Of a DNA stretch of 64,000 nt, positions 26,664 to 35,868 are shown piece by piece (position 1 is the stretch's first letter; each line of letters opens with the position of its first letter). Under the pieces are notes generated by a model, which was not told where the DNA came from, did not search any database, and saw only the letters and a program-made list of their open reading frames with translations. Location: contig NZ_AP018178.1 in the NCBI RefSeq assembly GCF_002368195.1, positions 3,616,791-3,680,790 of the forward strand. The letters run 5' to 3'. A program made the translations under genes and the position numbers. The DNA is from Calothrix sp. NIES-2100. GTDB lineage: Bacteria; Cyanobacteriota; Cyanobacteriia; Cyanobacteriales; Nostocaceae.

Positions 26664-27545
26664 ATGGAAAAAATACCTTCCAGCAACATAACCACAATTA
26701 CCATTAAACCAGGTTATAGAGCGCAAGCATCCGACATCAGCATCGACGCAGATATCTACCTGTTTACCCGATTACGCCAATTATGCCTCAAACAAAGGAT
26801 AGAAATGTTCGCCGCCCATGACAGGGGAGTCAAGAAACTATCCCTTGCTGGCGTAAAAATGCGCGATCGCAATGCACCGCTTACAGAAATCCGCCGACAC
26901 TACACTCGTGCAATACTAGGAGAGAAATTCAATCTTGACTTTCAACCAATAGGGGGTGATGAAACTATTTGGATTCAAGATTCCATTGCACTGGCTGGCG
27001 AATTGCACTTGCTGTTTGAGCCGATGAATATACCCTACTACGTGAGTGGGGGAGTTGCTAGTTCGATTCACGGTGAAGCCCGTTCCACACGCAATTTAGA
27101 TTTAGTAATACAGGTTCAGGGAGAACAAATTGATTCACTGGTGCAGACATTAGAAACTGCGGGTTTTTACTGTCCTCTTGGTGCAGTCGAGGATATAAAA
27201 CTGGGGCGAGAACGCACCCTCAGCATTACCCATACAGTAACAATTTCTAATGCTGACCTGATTGTAATGGATAATTCGCCATTTGCTACCTCGCAGATGA
27301 CACGCAGACAGTTAGTTGATGTTGAAGGAATTTCCCCTTTCTGGGTTGCGTCGCCTGAAGATATGGTACTGCAAAAGTTATTGTGGGGTAGAAGCAGTCA
27401 GTCAGAAAAACAGTGGCGCGATGTGTTAGGGATAATCAAACTACAAGCTGAGAGATTAGACTATAGTTATCTTACCGAATGGGCGGGAAACTTAGGACTT
27501 GTTGATGTGTTCAGTCAGGCGTTAACTGAAGCCGGGGTTTTATAA
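26664..27545 (+). CDS. Nucleotidyltransferase-like protein
   Basis: A 293-residue protein with a central Pol-beta-like nucleotidyltransferase motif, YYVSGGVASSIHGEARSTRN then LDLVIQ (about 127-152). This is the GGxAxxxHGxxRxTxDLD pattern of standalone minimal NTases, related to AbiEii-type proteins. The ~85 residues before it carry no known motif. The C-terminal part (SPEDMVLQKLLWG, WRDVLGIIKLQ) is the usual helical tail of this group. The frame is open from 26568, but the upstream residues look non-native, so the ATG at 26664 is preferred. Family members can act as toxins or as modifying enzymes; the next gene encodes a zinc-finger protein of antitoxin type, 60 bp downstream. Confidence 0.65.
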   Translation: MEKIPSSNITTITIKPGYRAQASDISIDADIYLFTRLRQLCLKQRIEMFAAHDRGVKKLSLAGVKMRDRNAPLTEIRRHYTRAILGEKFNLDFQPIGGDETIWIQDSIALAGELHLLFEPMNIPYYVSGGVASSIHGEARSTRNLDLVIQVQGEQIDSLVQTLETAGFYCPLGAVEDIKLGRERTLSITHTVTISNADLIVMDNSPFATSQMTRRQLVDVEGISPFWVASPEDMVLQKLLWGRSSQSEKQWRDVLGIIKLQAERLDYSYLTEWAGNLGLVDVFSQALTEAGVL

Positions 27546-27605
27546 TACCCAAAAGCAGAAATTCCACGCATACAGTATATCAACTATAAGACGAGAAAAT
27601 ATTAT

Positions 27606-27857
27606 ATGAAATGTGACTTTTGTGGCACCGAAGGAGTAAATATTCGTAAGGTATCCAGAACTTATGGTAAAGGTAAAGATTTACTAGTAATTGAAAATAT
27701 TCCTGTTATCAGTTGTCCTGAATGTGGCGAGAGTTACCTCACAGCAGCAACCTTGCATGAAATTGAAAAGATTAAAAGTAATAGAAAAAGTTTGGCGGTT
27801 GCACGTTTTGTAGAAGTTGCTAATTTTGGTGAAGACAATCCACCTTTAGCTGTGTAA
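27606..27857 (+). CDS. YgiT-type zinc finger protein (MqsA N-terminal-like)
   Basis: An 83-residue protein with two CxxC knuckles, CDFCG (3-7) and CPECGESY (38-45). This is the pattern of YgiT-type zinc-finger domains, which form the N-terminal half of MqsA-like antitoxins and small standalone antitoxins. A DUF4258/MqsR-like toxin normally precedes such genes, but here the upstream gene is a nucleotidyltransferase. The C-terminal tail has no helix-turn-helix domain. It could be an orphan antitoxin or the partner of the upstream gene. Confidence 0.75.
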   Translation: MKCDFCGTEGVNIRKVSRTYGKGKDLLVIENIPVISCPECGESYLTAATLHEIEKIKSNRKSLAVARFVEVANFGEDNPPLAV

Positions 27858-27934
27858 AATTTATACTGTGTTTTTGGTGATTGTGTCTGACTCAAAAGCG
27901 ATCGCACTTACAAAAAATAAATTACCCATATTCC

Positions 27935-28062
27935 GTAGTGCGAGCCGGAAAGCTCGCTTTTTAACACCAGCGAGCGAGACGTTTGTCCTTCCCTGCGGGA
28001 GGCTGCGCCCTAAGCGTAGCTATGCCGCAGGCTTTACGGACACGCTCTCGCGTTCGCACTAC
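27935..28062. repeat. Palindromic repeat with GTAGTGCGA ends
   Basis: The ends GTAGTGCGA and TCGCACTAC are inverted repeats enclosing several short hairpins (AGCCGGAAAGCTCGCT, CTTCCCTGCGGGAGGC). This is a typical composite repeat of Nostocales genomes. The apparent reading frame across it is not protein-like. Downstream, 28100-28200 contains two copies of GATATTGACGCCGAT-like sequence and another GTAGGGTGTG-type repeat end. Confidence 0.55.
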
Positions 28063-28226
28063 AAATTTATTGGGTATTTAAAAAATTGGATGTCCCAAAT
28101 ACGGTATTGACGCCGATCAAAACGATATTGACGCCGATAAATACGATGTTGAAGAAATTAAAAATTCAAGGTGCGTTGCGCTTCGCGACAACACACCCTA
28201 CATCATATATTTAGAATATAAGCTTT

Positions 28227-28367
28227 ATGCAAAGTGATTCTTTAAAGAAAGATAGAATGATCTATCAACTTGCTCCTACTACAGGTCTACCTGAAAAATT
28301 AGGTATTCTGCCAACGGGATGGGAATATTTTAATTTGCAGATGAACTTTCTATTGATGCTCCACTAG
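28227..28367 (+). CDS. Possible small protein (46 aa), low confidence
   Basis: An ATG frame of 46 residues with a protein-like middle (QLAPTTGLPEKLGILPTGWE). It overlaps the 3' end of the opposite-strand membrane-protein gene by about 38 bp. No family recognised and no strong ribosome binding site. It may be a remnant of a larger gene. Confidence 0.25.
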   Translation: MQSDSLKKDRMIYQLAPTTGLPEKLGILPTGWEYFNLQMNFLLMLH

Positions 28368-28836
28368 CACTATCTGTCTTTTCCGACTGGATTGCAGACG
28401 CTTTCTCTGTTAGAGGATTATCCCATCCCAAATATTGTTTAATGAAAGAAGCAGCCCAATCGTATACACGCGCAACAGGCCATAGGAAGAATTCGAGCAA
28501 AGTAGATATGATCTGCTCAAGATTTGGTTGTTCAACCTCAAGTTTATTCCGAAAAATCTGGCCCATTTGAAAAGCGATACCGGACACCCAGATAATCAAA
28601 GCAATCAGTAATTTGCATAAAAATAAGATAACGGAGATCGCTTGCTTGAAAAGATCCCATGTTTTACCAGCCGCTTGTTGATAAACTTCTATAGTCTTCT
28701 TGTCACAAATATTTGCCCATAGCTGTATAGATTCTTGAATGGGATTTGGCTGTATTATCTTGAGGTTAATCGGTTGGTGGAGGACTGGAAGGTTCTTTAG
28801 AGATTTCTGACTTTGTTGGACTATTGTTTCCGGCAT
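28330..28836 (-). CDS. Small membrane protein of unknown function
   Basis: From the ATG at 28836 the protein has 168 residues; an extended frame begins at 28881, but its first 15 residues look non-native. One strong hydrophobic segment is seen (AISVILFLCKLLIALIIWVSG, about 66-86), with an amphipathic stretch containing LLEFFLWPVARVYDW and a Ser/Glu-rich tail. I do not recognise the family. It is convergent with nothing and lies 400 bp upstream of the CIS ATPase on the opposite strand, so a relation to the injection system is possible only by position. Confidence 0.55.
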   Translation of the reverse strand: MPETIVQQSQKSLKNLPVLHQPINLKIIQPNPIQESIQLWANICDKKTIEVYQQAAGKTWDLFKQAISVILFLCKLLIALIIWVSGIAFQMGQIFRNKLEVEQPNLEQIISTLLEFFLWPVARVYDWAASFIKQYLGWDNPLTEKASAIQSEKTDSASGASIESSSAN

Positions 28837-28881
28837 AAATTTTAGTCTGTTTCTTAGTTTGATACAACTACATTTTGACAA

Positions 28882-29241
28882 TTCAATAAAGTTGTGAAAC
28901 TTTATCTAAATTTCCGTTAGCAGAAAAACTAATTGTTTCTAGTATTGTCACCGCTTCAGATTGATCTGCTTTACTTGAAGAAACATCTTCACTAGCGTTT
29001 GTGACTAAACTAAGCTCTTTATTCCATCACCAATCTAATTTATTATGGAATGAGATGATCAGAACTAAAATTGATACATTAGTTAAAAAATAAATATCTT
29101 GGTCAGGGTTGATTTTGCGATAGTTGAAACTACGATCGCGCTAAAACCCGGTTTAAATTTTTAATCTTGAATCTTTCAATTCCATTTTCCAAAATTATAA
29201 AATCTAAAATTGGTCAGATCCTCTAAACTGCACGTAGCATA
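28882..29241. other. Divergent promoter region before the CIS ATPase
   Basis: A 360-bp AT-rich spacer between the membrane-protein gene and the AAA+ ATPase gene. On the minus strand, 28885-29035 carries a ~50-codon stretch open to a TGA but without a start codon; it may be a decayed coding remnant. Nothing else recognisable. Confidence 0.35.
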
Positions 29242-30606
29242 ATGCGATCGCCTGATATCCAAAGCCTACAAACAGCACTAAATTACCTAGCTCAAGTCAT
29301 TCAGTGGCGCTTAAACTCTTACTTCAGCGATAACGGACAGGCAAAGGTTGCAATACCTAGTCTACCGGATGAATGGTTGAGCGCAGAGACTCCCCTGACT
29401 TGGTTTATTCGCAAGCATCAATTGGATACTGCCGCTCAACTCACCCTACTGATGGCCTTAGCTCCGCATCTGCAACCTGATTTTTTTGATCAGCTGATCA
29501 TGGCGCAGTTGCCCCAGGCTGGGGACTATCCCCAGATAGGTGGCTGGCGAGGCAAATCTCATAGGGGTTTTCTGCCAACTGGTGAAACAGTGCTGTTCAT
29601 CCTCGGGAGTAGTCAGTTTGCCGATACTCCGAAGGAGTCACTTCGGGAACGCTTGCATCTCCAGCAACTTTTTAGTGAGGAACATCCCTTTGCCCGCGAT
29701 CGCGTGCTTTACCTCGATCCACCAGCAGAGGGTGAACCACTGATGAGTGGTAAACTGGTCATGAATCATGATTACATTGACCTGTTTACCCTGGGGCACT
29801 TTTCCCGTCCCCATTTCAGCATCGGTTTTCCCGCCCAGCGCATCACCACTGAAATGGAGTGGGAGGATCTGGTTCTCAATAGCCAAACCTTACAACAGAT
29901 TCGCGACCTGGAAGCTTGGATTATTCATGGCCCCACTATTCTCTATCAATGGGGTATGAAAAAAAAGCTGAAGTTGGGCTATCGGGCCCTATTTTACGGA
30001 CCTCCTGGTACAGGTAAAACTCTTACAGCCAGTTTATTAGGTAAATACACTGGTAAAGATGTTTATAAGATAGACATCTCTATGGTGGTTTCCAAATTTA
30101 TTGGTGAGACTGAAAAAAACCTAGCCAATCTCTTCGCGCGAGCTGAAAGTAAGGATTGGATTCTGTTTTTCGATGAGGCTGATGCTCTGTTTGGTAAGCG
30201 TACCAATGTACGTGATGCCCATGATAAGTACGCCAATCAAGAAGTCAGTTATCTATTGCAGCGAGTAGAAAACTACGACGGGCTGGTCATCCTTTCCTCC
30301 AATTTCAAAAGCAACATCGATGAGGCCTTTCTTCGCAGATTTCAATCGCTCATCCAATTTCCTCTGCCCAACACCAAAGAAAGGCTACAACTGTGGCAAA
30401 TGGCTTTTCCGTCCCAGGTGAAACTAGCTGATCAAGTAGATCTAACTCAGCTTTCTTCTGCCTATGAACTGACTGGGTCTGACATTATGAATGTGGTGCA
30501 ATACTGCTGTCTACAGGTATTACAGCGAGGTGATACAGTCATTCATCAGCAGGATCTGCTAGAAGCGATCAAGCGGGAATTTAGCAAAGCGGGAAAGATG
30601 ATCTAG
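29242..30606 (+). CDS. AAA+ ATPase of the contractile injection system (Pvc15/Afp15-like)
   Basis: A 454-residue protein: ~230-residue N-terminal region of the eCIS ATPase type followed by a AAA+ module. Walker A is FYGPPGTGKTLTA (251-263), Walker B is WILFFDEADALF (306-317), sensor 1 is LSSNFKSNID and the arginine-finger region is FLRRF (363-367). Nearly every extracellular-type CIS locus encodes such an ATPase, thought to assist assembly or disassembly or cargo loading. Its C-terminus (YELTGSDIMNVVQYCC) is the lid domain. It is followed by a ParB-like gene and is separated by 1.9 kb from the structural operon, so it is probably its own transcript. Confidence 0.88.
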   Translation: MRSPDIQSLQTALNYLAQVIQWRLNSYFSDNGQAKVAIPSLPDEWLSAETPLTWFIRKHQLDTAAQLTLLMALAPHLQPDFFDQLIMAQLPQAGDYPQIGGWRGKSHRGFLPTGETVLFILGSSQFADTPKESLRERLHLQQLFSEEHPFARDRVLYLDPPAEGEPLMSGKLVMNHDYIDLFTLGHFSRPHFSIGFPAQRITTEMEWEDLVLNSQTLQQIRDLEAWIIHGPTILYQWGMKKKLKLGYRALFYGPPGTGKTLTASLLGKYTGKDVYKIDISMVVSKFIGETEKNLANLFARAESKDWILFFDEADALFGKRTNVRDAHDKYANQEVSYLLQRVENYDGLVILSSNFKSNIDEAFLRRFQSLIQFPLPNTKERLQLWQMAFPSQVKLADQVDLTQLSSAYELTGSDIMNVVQYCCLQVLQRGDTVIHQQDLLEAIKREFSKAGKMI

Positions 30607-30893
30607 GAGGCAAGATTTAAGTTAACGGGAGTTCGATGAATCTATCGCACCCAACCTCTCTCTTGGATATTTCCAGGCGATCGCTCTAATTCATCAAGTG
30701 CCTGAACAAAATAATAATTAAGTAATATTACTGCCTATCTTCACAAGTTCCTCATATTTATTCCGTAATTTCATGTATATAAACAGCTCGGCTAGGAAAA
30801 TTTGAAACTTATAAAAGTTTCTAGCACTTGATGTATCTCAATACTAGCTGTGTAAATAGCTATATTTATTACTTAAAAGTTAGGGAGAGTATT

Positions 30894-31814
30894 ATGCTAT
30901 CGAAAAATTTAAGCCAAGTAGCATCCTTGAATAGGATTGATATTAACCACAGTAGTCTTCTTAAACAATGCCCTACTACAGTTCCAATTGACCAAATCCA
31001 ATTACCTCGCAAGCAACCACGTCGCTACTTTGACACTAACAAGCTTGACCTACTTATAGAGTCAGTTAAGCTTCATGGTATCTTGGAGCCTATTATAGTT
31101 CGCTTATTGGATGATGGGAAATATGAACTGGTAGCTGGTGAACGACGCATCAGAGCAGCACGCGAAGCTGGATTAGTTGAAATACCAATTGTCTTACATG
31201 AACTAGATGATACACAAGCCCTACAAGTTGCGCTGATGGAGAACTTACAGAGGGAAGATTTAAATCCGGTGGAAGAAACTAAAGCTGTGTTAGATCTGCT
31301 AGCACTGTCCCTGGAAAAAGATACTAAGGAAGTGGTATCTATTTTGCACCAGAGTTTCAACGCTAAGCAAAGAGGTCAAGAATTGAATCCGAACGTTCAG
31401 ATTCAACTTAATAAGATTGAATCTTTATTATCGCAAATCGGAAAATTCAATGCTGGGACTTTCCGCTCTACTCGGCTTCCTTTACTGAATCTTCCCCACG
31501 ATATCCTGTCGGTACTCCAACGAGGGGAGATTGAGTACACAAAAGCCCAAGCGATTGCACAGATAAAGTCACAACAACTGCGTACTGAATTGATCGAGCT
31601 AGCAATTGCAAAAAACTTATCTTTGAGCGAAATCAGGAATAAAGTTAAGGAACTTAAATCTCAATCAGAAAGCCAGCCTAAGAATATCGTAATTGAGAGG
31701 TTTAGTGAAATCAGCAACCTTTTACGTAGGAAGAAATCTTTAATTAATCTTCAGAACAAAGAGCGAATTACCAAGATTTTAGATGAGTTGGAAAAACTCA
31801 TAGCTGAAAAATAA
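30894..31814 (+). CDS. ParB/Spo0J-like protein
   Basis: A 306-residue protein with an N-terminal ParB domain: PIDQIQLPRKQPRRYFD, box I GERRIRAAREAG and box II ENLQREDLNPVEE. The central DNA-binding part is diverged (KAQAIAQIKSQQLRTELIEL and LSLSEIRNKVKEL). There is no ParA gene nearby. GGGAG at 30882-30888 places the start at the ATG at 30894, although the frame is open from 30828. ParB-like proteins act in DNA partition or as CTP-dependent clamps and regulators. Lying between the CIS ATPase and the CIS structural genes, it may regulate or position the locus, or may derive from a mobile element. Confidence 0.8.
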   Translation: MLSKNLSQVASLNRIDINHSSLLKQCPTTVPIDQIQLPRKQPRRYFDTNKLDLLIESVKLHGILEPIIVRLLDDGKYELVAGERRIRAAREAGLVEIPIVLHELDDTQALQVALMENLQREDLNPVEETKAVLDLLALSLEKDTKEVVSILHQSFNAKQRGQELNPNVQIQLNKIESLLSQIGKFNAGTFRSTRLPLLNLPHDILSVLQRGEIEYTKAQAIAQIKSQQLRTELIELAIAKNLSLSEIRNKVKELKSQSESQPKNIVIERFSEISNLLRRKKSLINLQNKERITKILDELEKLIAEK

Positions 31815-32506
31815 AAATTTGTTGAGTAACTTTTATGCAACTTCTACCAATTTCTCTTTGTCCAGAGATTGGAAGTAGTCCCAATTCATTTGCGCTTGGG
31901 CTTTGTTGCACAATTATTTTTTACATTACTACACAATAGTTACCCCTACTTTTACTTACACTGCAAACTCTTGTTTTAGGGGGGAAAGTGAAAAACTACG
32001 CGCCCGGTGTACTAGTAAAATATAAAAACTCGATACATAATTTATGTATGTTATTATTTGTGCAGTAAAATCACCAGTCATTCATCATTTTTTTGATGAA
32101 TAATTTGAAGATTGGTAATAGTATGCGATATGAGTAAACTCTATTCTCAACAAAAATAAACGAGACATTAAGTTTTACAAATTTAAAAAATCCTGAGTAA
32201 AAATCCCAAAAATTATGCTTTAATTGTAGAGAAAAGAACTTAATTCATTAAAATTCTTGCATAAGTTAATTTCATCATCGTACTCTGCATTCAGCCATCT
32301 AAAGGGCATCTATATAGACTTTTAGTTATTCATTAATGTGGAACTTTTGCAAGAAGTTTAATAGTTGATAAAAACAGAAATACCTTACTAATTGGAAAAA
32401 CTTAAGTAACAGATGGATCTATTCATCAATTGCTTAATGTTTTCTTGGCTACTACTGTAATAAATCCAACATCCAGGCATCCGGCTGATTCATTCACCGA
32501 GTGATT
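31815..32506. promoter_or_regulatory. Long spacer upstream of the CIS structural operon
   Basis: About 690 bp of AT-rich sequence without a credible gene. It must contain the promoter of the CIS operon that starts at 32507. At 31835-31915 the minus strand has a ~25-codon coding-like stretch (NWDYFQSLDKEKLVEV) ending in a stop, possibly a remnant. I cannot place a -10/-35 pair with confidence. Confidence 0.4.
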
Positions 32507-33085
32507 ATGATATTTGATGCAATGAGGTTAATACAGGTTGCTTTGCAACGTTACATCCTTGAGACTGAGCCAGAACTTGGGCCAGGTCAGGTTGTCGTCA
32601 TAGATAACATTGGCATGGCCGAAGAACTGGGTGGACCCAATAATCAGCTAAATGGGCGTGTGGTGATGAGTTTAGTAAATCTCCAAGAAGAGTCCACCCT
32701 CAAAAACGCCAGTCACTATCGATTAGGAAACGGGCGCACTATTTACCAAAATCCTCCAGTAAATCTCAACCTATTTATTCTCTTTTGCTCATTACATAAT
32801 CAGTATGAAACAGCCCTGAGACTGCTGACGCGGGTAGTGGAGTTTTTTCAGTCGCAACAGGAAATCTCATTTACCTCTACGCCTGGAAATGGTAGTATCT
32901 CGCGCAATGTGCGAGTCATACCAGATCTATATTCCCTCAGCTTTGAACAACTTAACCAACTATGGGGATCTCTAGGTGGTAAACAAGTACCCTTTGTACT
33001 CTATCGTGCCCGTCTTGTAGCAGTAGAAGCACAAAAACGGCAGGCCGAAAGCGAAGTTATTTCTGGAATCTCTATTAATGAGTGA
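32507..33085 (+). CDS. DUF4255 protein (Pvc16-like, CIS terminator/cap family)
   Basis: A 192-residue DUF4255 protein. The pattern MIFDAMRLIQVALQRYI at the N-terminus, VVMSLVNLQEES, PPVNLNLFILFCSLHNQYETAL and ending WGSLGGKQVPFVLYRARLV is that of Pvc16/Afp16-type proteins, which cap the distal end of the CIS tube and sheath. A GTG two codons upstream (32501) is an alternative start. It is the first gene of the structural operon and is followed after 13 bp by the next gene with a GAGGGG ribosome binding site. Confidence 0.88.
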   Translation: MIFDAMRLIQVALQRYILETEPELGPGQVVVIDNIGMAEELGGPNNQLNGRVVMSLVNLQEESTLKNASHYRLGNGRTIYQNPPVNLNLFILFCSLHNQYETALRLLTRVVEFFQSQQEISFTSTPGNGSISRNVRVIPDLYSLSFEQLNQLWGSLGGKQVPFVLYRARLVAVEAQKRQAESEVISGISINE

Positions 33086-33098
33086 GGGGTAACCAGTT

Positions 33099-34310
33099 AT
33101 GCAGGTTCTATACAAAAAAATCCTCGATTTGGATATCTGGCATGATTATTACCTAGGCCAGCCCGATCCTCCTAAGTCACCACCACCTGATTATGATATT
33201 TCTGAGATATTGACAGTAGTACCTACACCAGAATGTCTGCGGATATTGCGAAATCTACATTGGATATTTCGCCCACAGCCTAGGGGTGCAAGTATCTTTG
33301 CCCATGTAGAACAAGTATCATCCAGTGATTTTGGGACTGTAATACCAGTTAATCGTCCTGAACGGCTGACATTTTGGTTAGTGGTGCGCGATCGCTATTT
33401 TGCTAATTTCACAAATCTACCCCTGAGCATACCTCGCCATCTAATTTATTATTTCTCCAACCTCTCGGGTAATCAAGGTCATGCCTTATTCCTCACTCAA
33501 CCTCTGTCGGTTTACACTGCCAATACCACATACCACCTGGGACAATTGGTAACTCACAATGGTAAGACTCTGGAAGCATTGCGCGATCATACTTCTGATA
33601 GTACGAAGCCTGATGTCAAAAACTGGAATACCTTGCCTTTGAGTCAGTATGTGACAGAACTAGACCAACTACCACGATCAGGACTTTCTCGAACATATAC
33701 CATCCCTAGAGCCTCGCCTCATCAGACATTTGGTTTGACCTTGTTAGATGTCAATAAACAGAAATCTTTTAGCTTTGAAGTTACTGTTCCAGATACTCAT
33801 ACTCCTGGTGAGCCGATCGCCACCAGCCTCAATTTTTCCGGGCAAATACCAGGCCGCTATCGCCTATATCTAGATGGTACTCAGGTAGATGAGTTTGTAC
33901 TATTAGACCCGATGGCTGCTTCCAATGCCTTTGGGCTAGTAGAAATCTTGCTGAATCCCCAGCTAGTACCATCAGCTTTTTCCCTGTTGCAACCTCAGAA
34001 CAAACAGACCCTAATTCAACCCCAAACCTATATCATCCGCTTTAAAAACCGCGCCACCCATTGGCGATATCGCTACGAAAAGCCTCATGGCTTCACCAAA
34101 GACGAGTTACCTAACTTTGAATTAAAAGATGAGAAAACTTACTTTACTAAACGACCGCAGGGATTACTGCGACAACCCAAGTATTTACTCATTGACGGTA
34201 AAGACCATCTGCTACCAGCACCAGGAGTGATGCTGATTAAGCCAGAAACACAGATTGATCCTGAAACAGAGAAAGAAGCGATCGCCATTTTTTCTGATAT
34301 ACATCTGTAA
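33099..34310 (+). CDS. CIS-associated protein of unknown function with carbohydrate-binding-like motif
   Basis: A 403-residue protein, second in the operon between the cap and the sheath. I do not recognise the family as a whole. At about residues 144-185 there is a YHLGQLVTHNGKTLEALRDH stretch followed by an NW, which resembles the fold signature of small chitin-binding modules (YxxGxxVxxxGxxxxA...W). The flanking regions are beta-rich (immunoglobulin- or fibre-like). No signal peptide or membrane segment is present. Its position next to DUF4255 suggests a distal cap accessory or a surface decoration of the particle. Confidence 0.55.
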   Translation: MQVLYKKILDLDIWHDYYLGQPDPPKSPPPDYDISEILTVVPTPECLRILRNLHWIFRPQPRGASIFAHVEQVSSSDFGTVIPVNRPERLTFWLVVRDRYFANFTNLPLSIPRHLIYYFSNLSGNQGHALFLTQPLSVYTANTTYHLGQLVTHNGKTLEALRDHTSDSTKPDVKNWNTLPLSQYVTELDQLPRSGLSRTYTIPRASPHQTFGLTLLDVNKQKSFSFEVTVPDTHTPGEPIATSLNFSGQIPGRYRLYLDGTQVDEFVLLDPMAASNAFGLVEILLNPQLVPSAFSLLQPQNKQTLIQPQTYIIRFKNRATHWRYRYEKPHGFTKDELPNFELKDEKTYFTKRPQGLLRQPKYLLIDGKDHLLPAPGVMLIKPETQIDPETEKEAIAIFSDIHL

Positions 34311-34339
34311 CGAATCACATAATTACCAAGCACAAAACT

Positions 34340-35776
34340 ATGGCAAGTACCTACAAAACTCCAGGCGTTTATATCGAGGAAATTCCAAAATTCCCTCCCT
34401 CTGTTGCCCAGGTTGAAACCGCCATTCCTGCCTTTATTGGCTACACTCAAATGGCTAAGTACGGTGTCGAAAACTTTCACGCCGATCCTGCTAATCCCAT
34501 TCTGCGACCAATACGGATCACTTCGTTGCTGGAATACGAATTATTTTTCGGTAAAGCCAACAGTGAAAAGACAATTCAAGTTGTGATCAAGGACACTAAT
34601 AAAGATGGCAAACTGATTGATCGCAAAGTGAATGCCCGGATTGGCACCCCCAATCCCAACAACCTGTATTACGCCATGCAGGCTTTTTTCGATAATGGTG
34701 GCGGTCCCTGCTACATTGTCTCAGTAGGCCCGATGAGCGGCACCATCGATGTCAACGCCCTGCGAAATGGTCTGGCTGAAGTTGCTAAGGAAGATGAAGT
34801 TACCCTGCTGGTTTTTCCTGAAAGCCAAAGTCTGAGTGATGCTGACTATGCTAGCTTAATGACTGCCGCTTTAGAGCAGTGTGGTAAGTTACAGGATCGG
34901 TTTACGGTCATGGATCTCAAACTCCTCGCCTCGCCCCAAACCATCCTGGATGCAGCAAATGCTTTTCGGGACTTAAGCCTACCTTTGGACAACTTGAAAT
35001 ACAGCGCAATTTACACCCCTAACATTGAAACAATCTTCAACTATTTCTACGACGAGGATCAAGTTAGTATCTTCCGCAGTGTAAATGGGGGCGCTGAAAC
35101 GGAAGAAGGTAAGATGAATACCTTCAACCCTGCTACGACCTCCGGCGCTGATGGCACTCAATATGCCTTGATTACAGCAGCAATTGATCAAATGCCTCTA
35201 GTTCTCCCCCCTTCGCCATTAGTGGTGGGTCAATATGCGAGTACCGACAATGCTCGTGGTGTGTGGAAAGCCCCAGCCAATGTTGCCCTGGCTTCAGTAG
35301 TCAAACCTACCCTCAAAATCACAAATGACCAGCAGGATCAGCTGAACGTTCACACCACAGGCAAGTCCATCAACGCTATCCGGGCGTTTACTGGCAAAGG
35401 TACCTTAATTTGGGGTTCCCGTACTCTGGCTGGTAACGATAACGAATGGCGATATGTCCCAGTACGGCGATTCTTCAACATGGCAGAAGAATCGATCAAA
35501 AAAGCCACTGAGGGCTTTGTTTTTGAGCCTAACGATGCCAACACCTGGGTGAAAGTACGGGCCATGATCGAAAACTTCCTCATCCTGCAATGGCGGGCTG
35601 GTGCATTAGCTGGAGCCAAGCCGGAGCAAGCCTTTTATGTGAAAGTGGGGCTGAGTGAAACCATGACTGCCCTAGACATCCTTGAAGGTCGCATGATCAT
35701 CGAAATCGGCATGGCTGTGGTGCGTCCAGCTGAATTCATCATCCTCAAGTTCTCCCACAAGATGCAGGAAAGCTGA
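34340..35776 (+). CDS. Contractile sheath protein
   Basis: A 478-residue phage-tail-sheath protein. The N-terminus MASTYKTPGVYIEEIPKFPP with QVETAIPAFIGYT is diagnostic, and the C-terminal domain has the usual RRFFNMAEESIKKATEGFVF, then FEPND and ending FSHKMQES, which forms the handshake strands between subunits. It polymerises around the inner tube and contracts on firing. Only one sheath gene is present, whereas some eCIS have two or three. It has the length of short eCIS sheaths. Spacing to the tube gene is 92 bp. Confidence 0.95.
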   Translation: MASTYKTPGVYIEEIPKFPPSVAQVETAIPAFIGYTQMAKYGVENFHADPANPILRPIRITSLLEYELFFGKANSEKTIQVVIKDTNKDGKLIDRKVNARIGTPNPNNLYYAMQAFFDNGGGPCYIVSVGPMSGTIDVNALRNGLAEVAKEDEVTLLVFPESQSLSDADYASLMTAALEQCGKLQDRFTVMDLKLLASPQTILDAANAFRDLSLPLDNLKYSAIYTPNIETIFNYFYDEDQVSIFRSVNGGAETEEGKMNTFNPATTSGADGTQYALITAAIDQMPLVLPPSPLVVGQYASTDNARGVWKAPANVALASVVKPTLKITNDQQDQLNVHTTGKSINAIRAFTGKGTLIWGSRTLAGNDNEWRYVPVRRFFNMAEESIKKATEGFVFEPNDANTWVKVRAMIENFLILQWRAGALAGAKPEQAFYVKVGLSETMTALDILEGRMIIEIGMAVVRPAEFIILKFSHKMQES

Positions 35777-35868
35777 CCAGCAAATCATCTCATGGGCTAA
35801 TCAGCGAATTAGCTCATAATCACAAATAAATAATCAATCGAAATTACTCATTTACTGATTAACTAATT

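Noticed and set aside
27868..28110. 80-codon plus-strand frame
   Set aside because: It reads through a palindromic dispersed repeat (27935-28062) and codes repeat-like Arg/Ser-rich sequence.
28885..29035. Coding-like minus-strand stretch upstream of the CIS ATPase
   Set aside because: About 50 open codons but no start codon and no family match. Kept only as a possible remnant in the spacer description.
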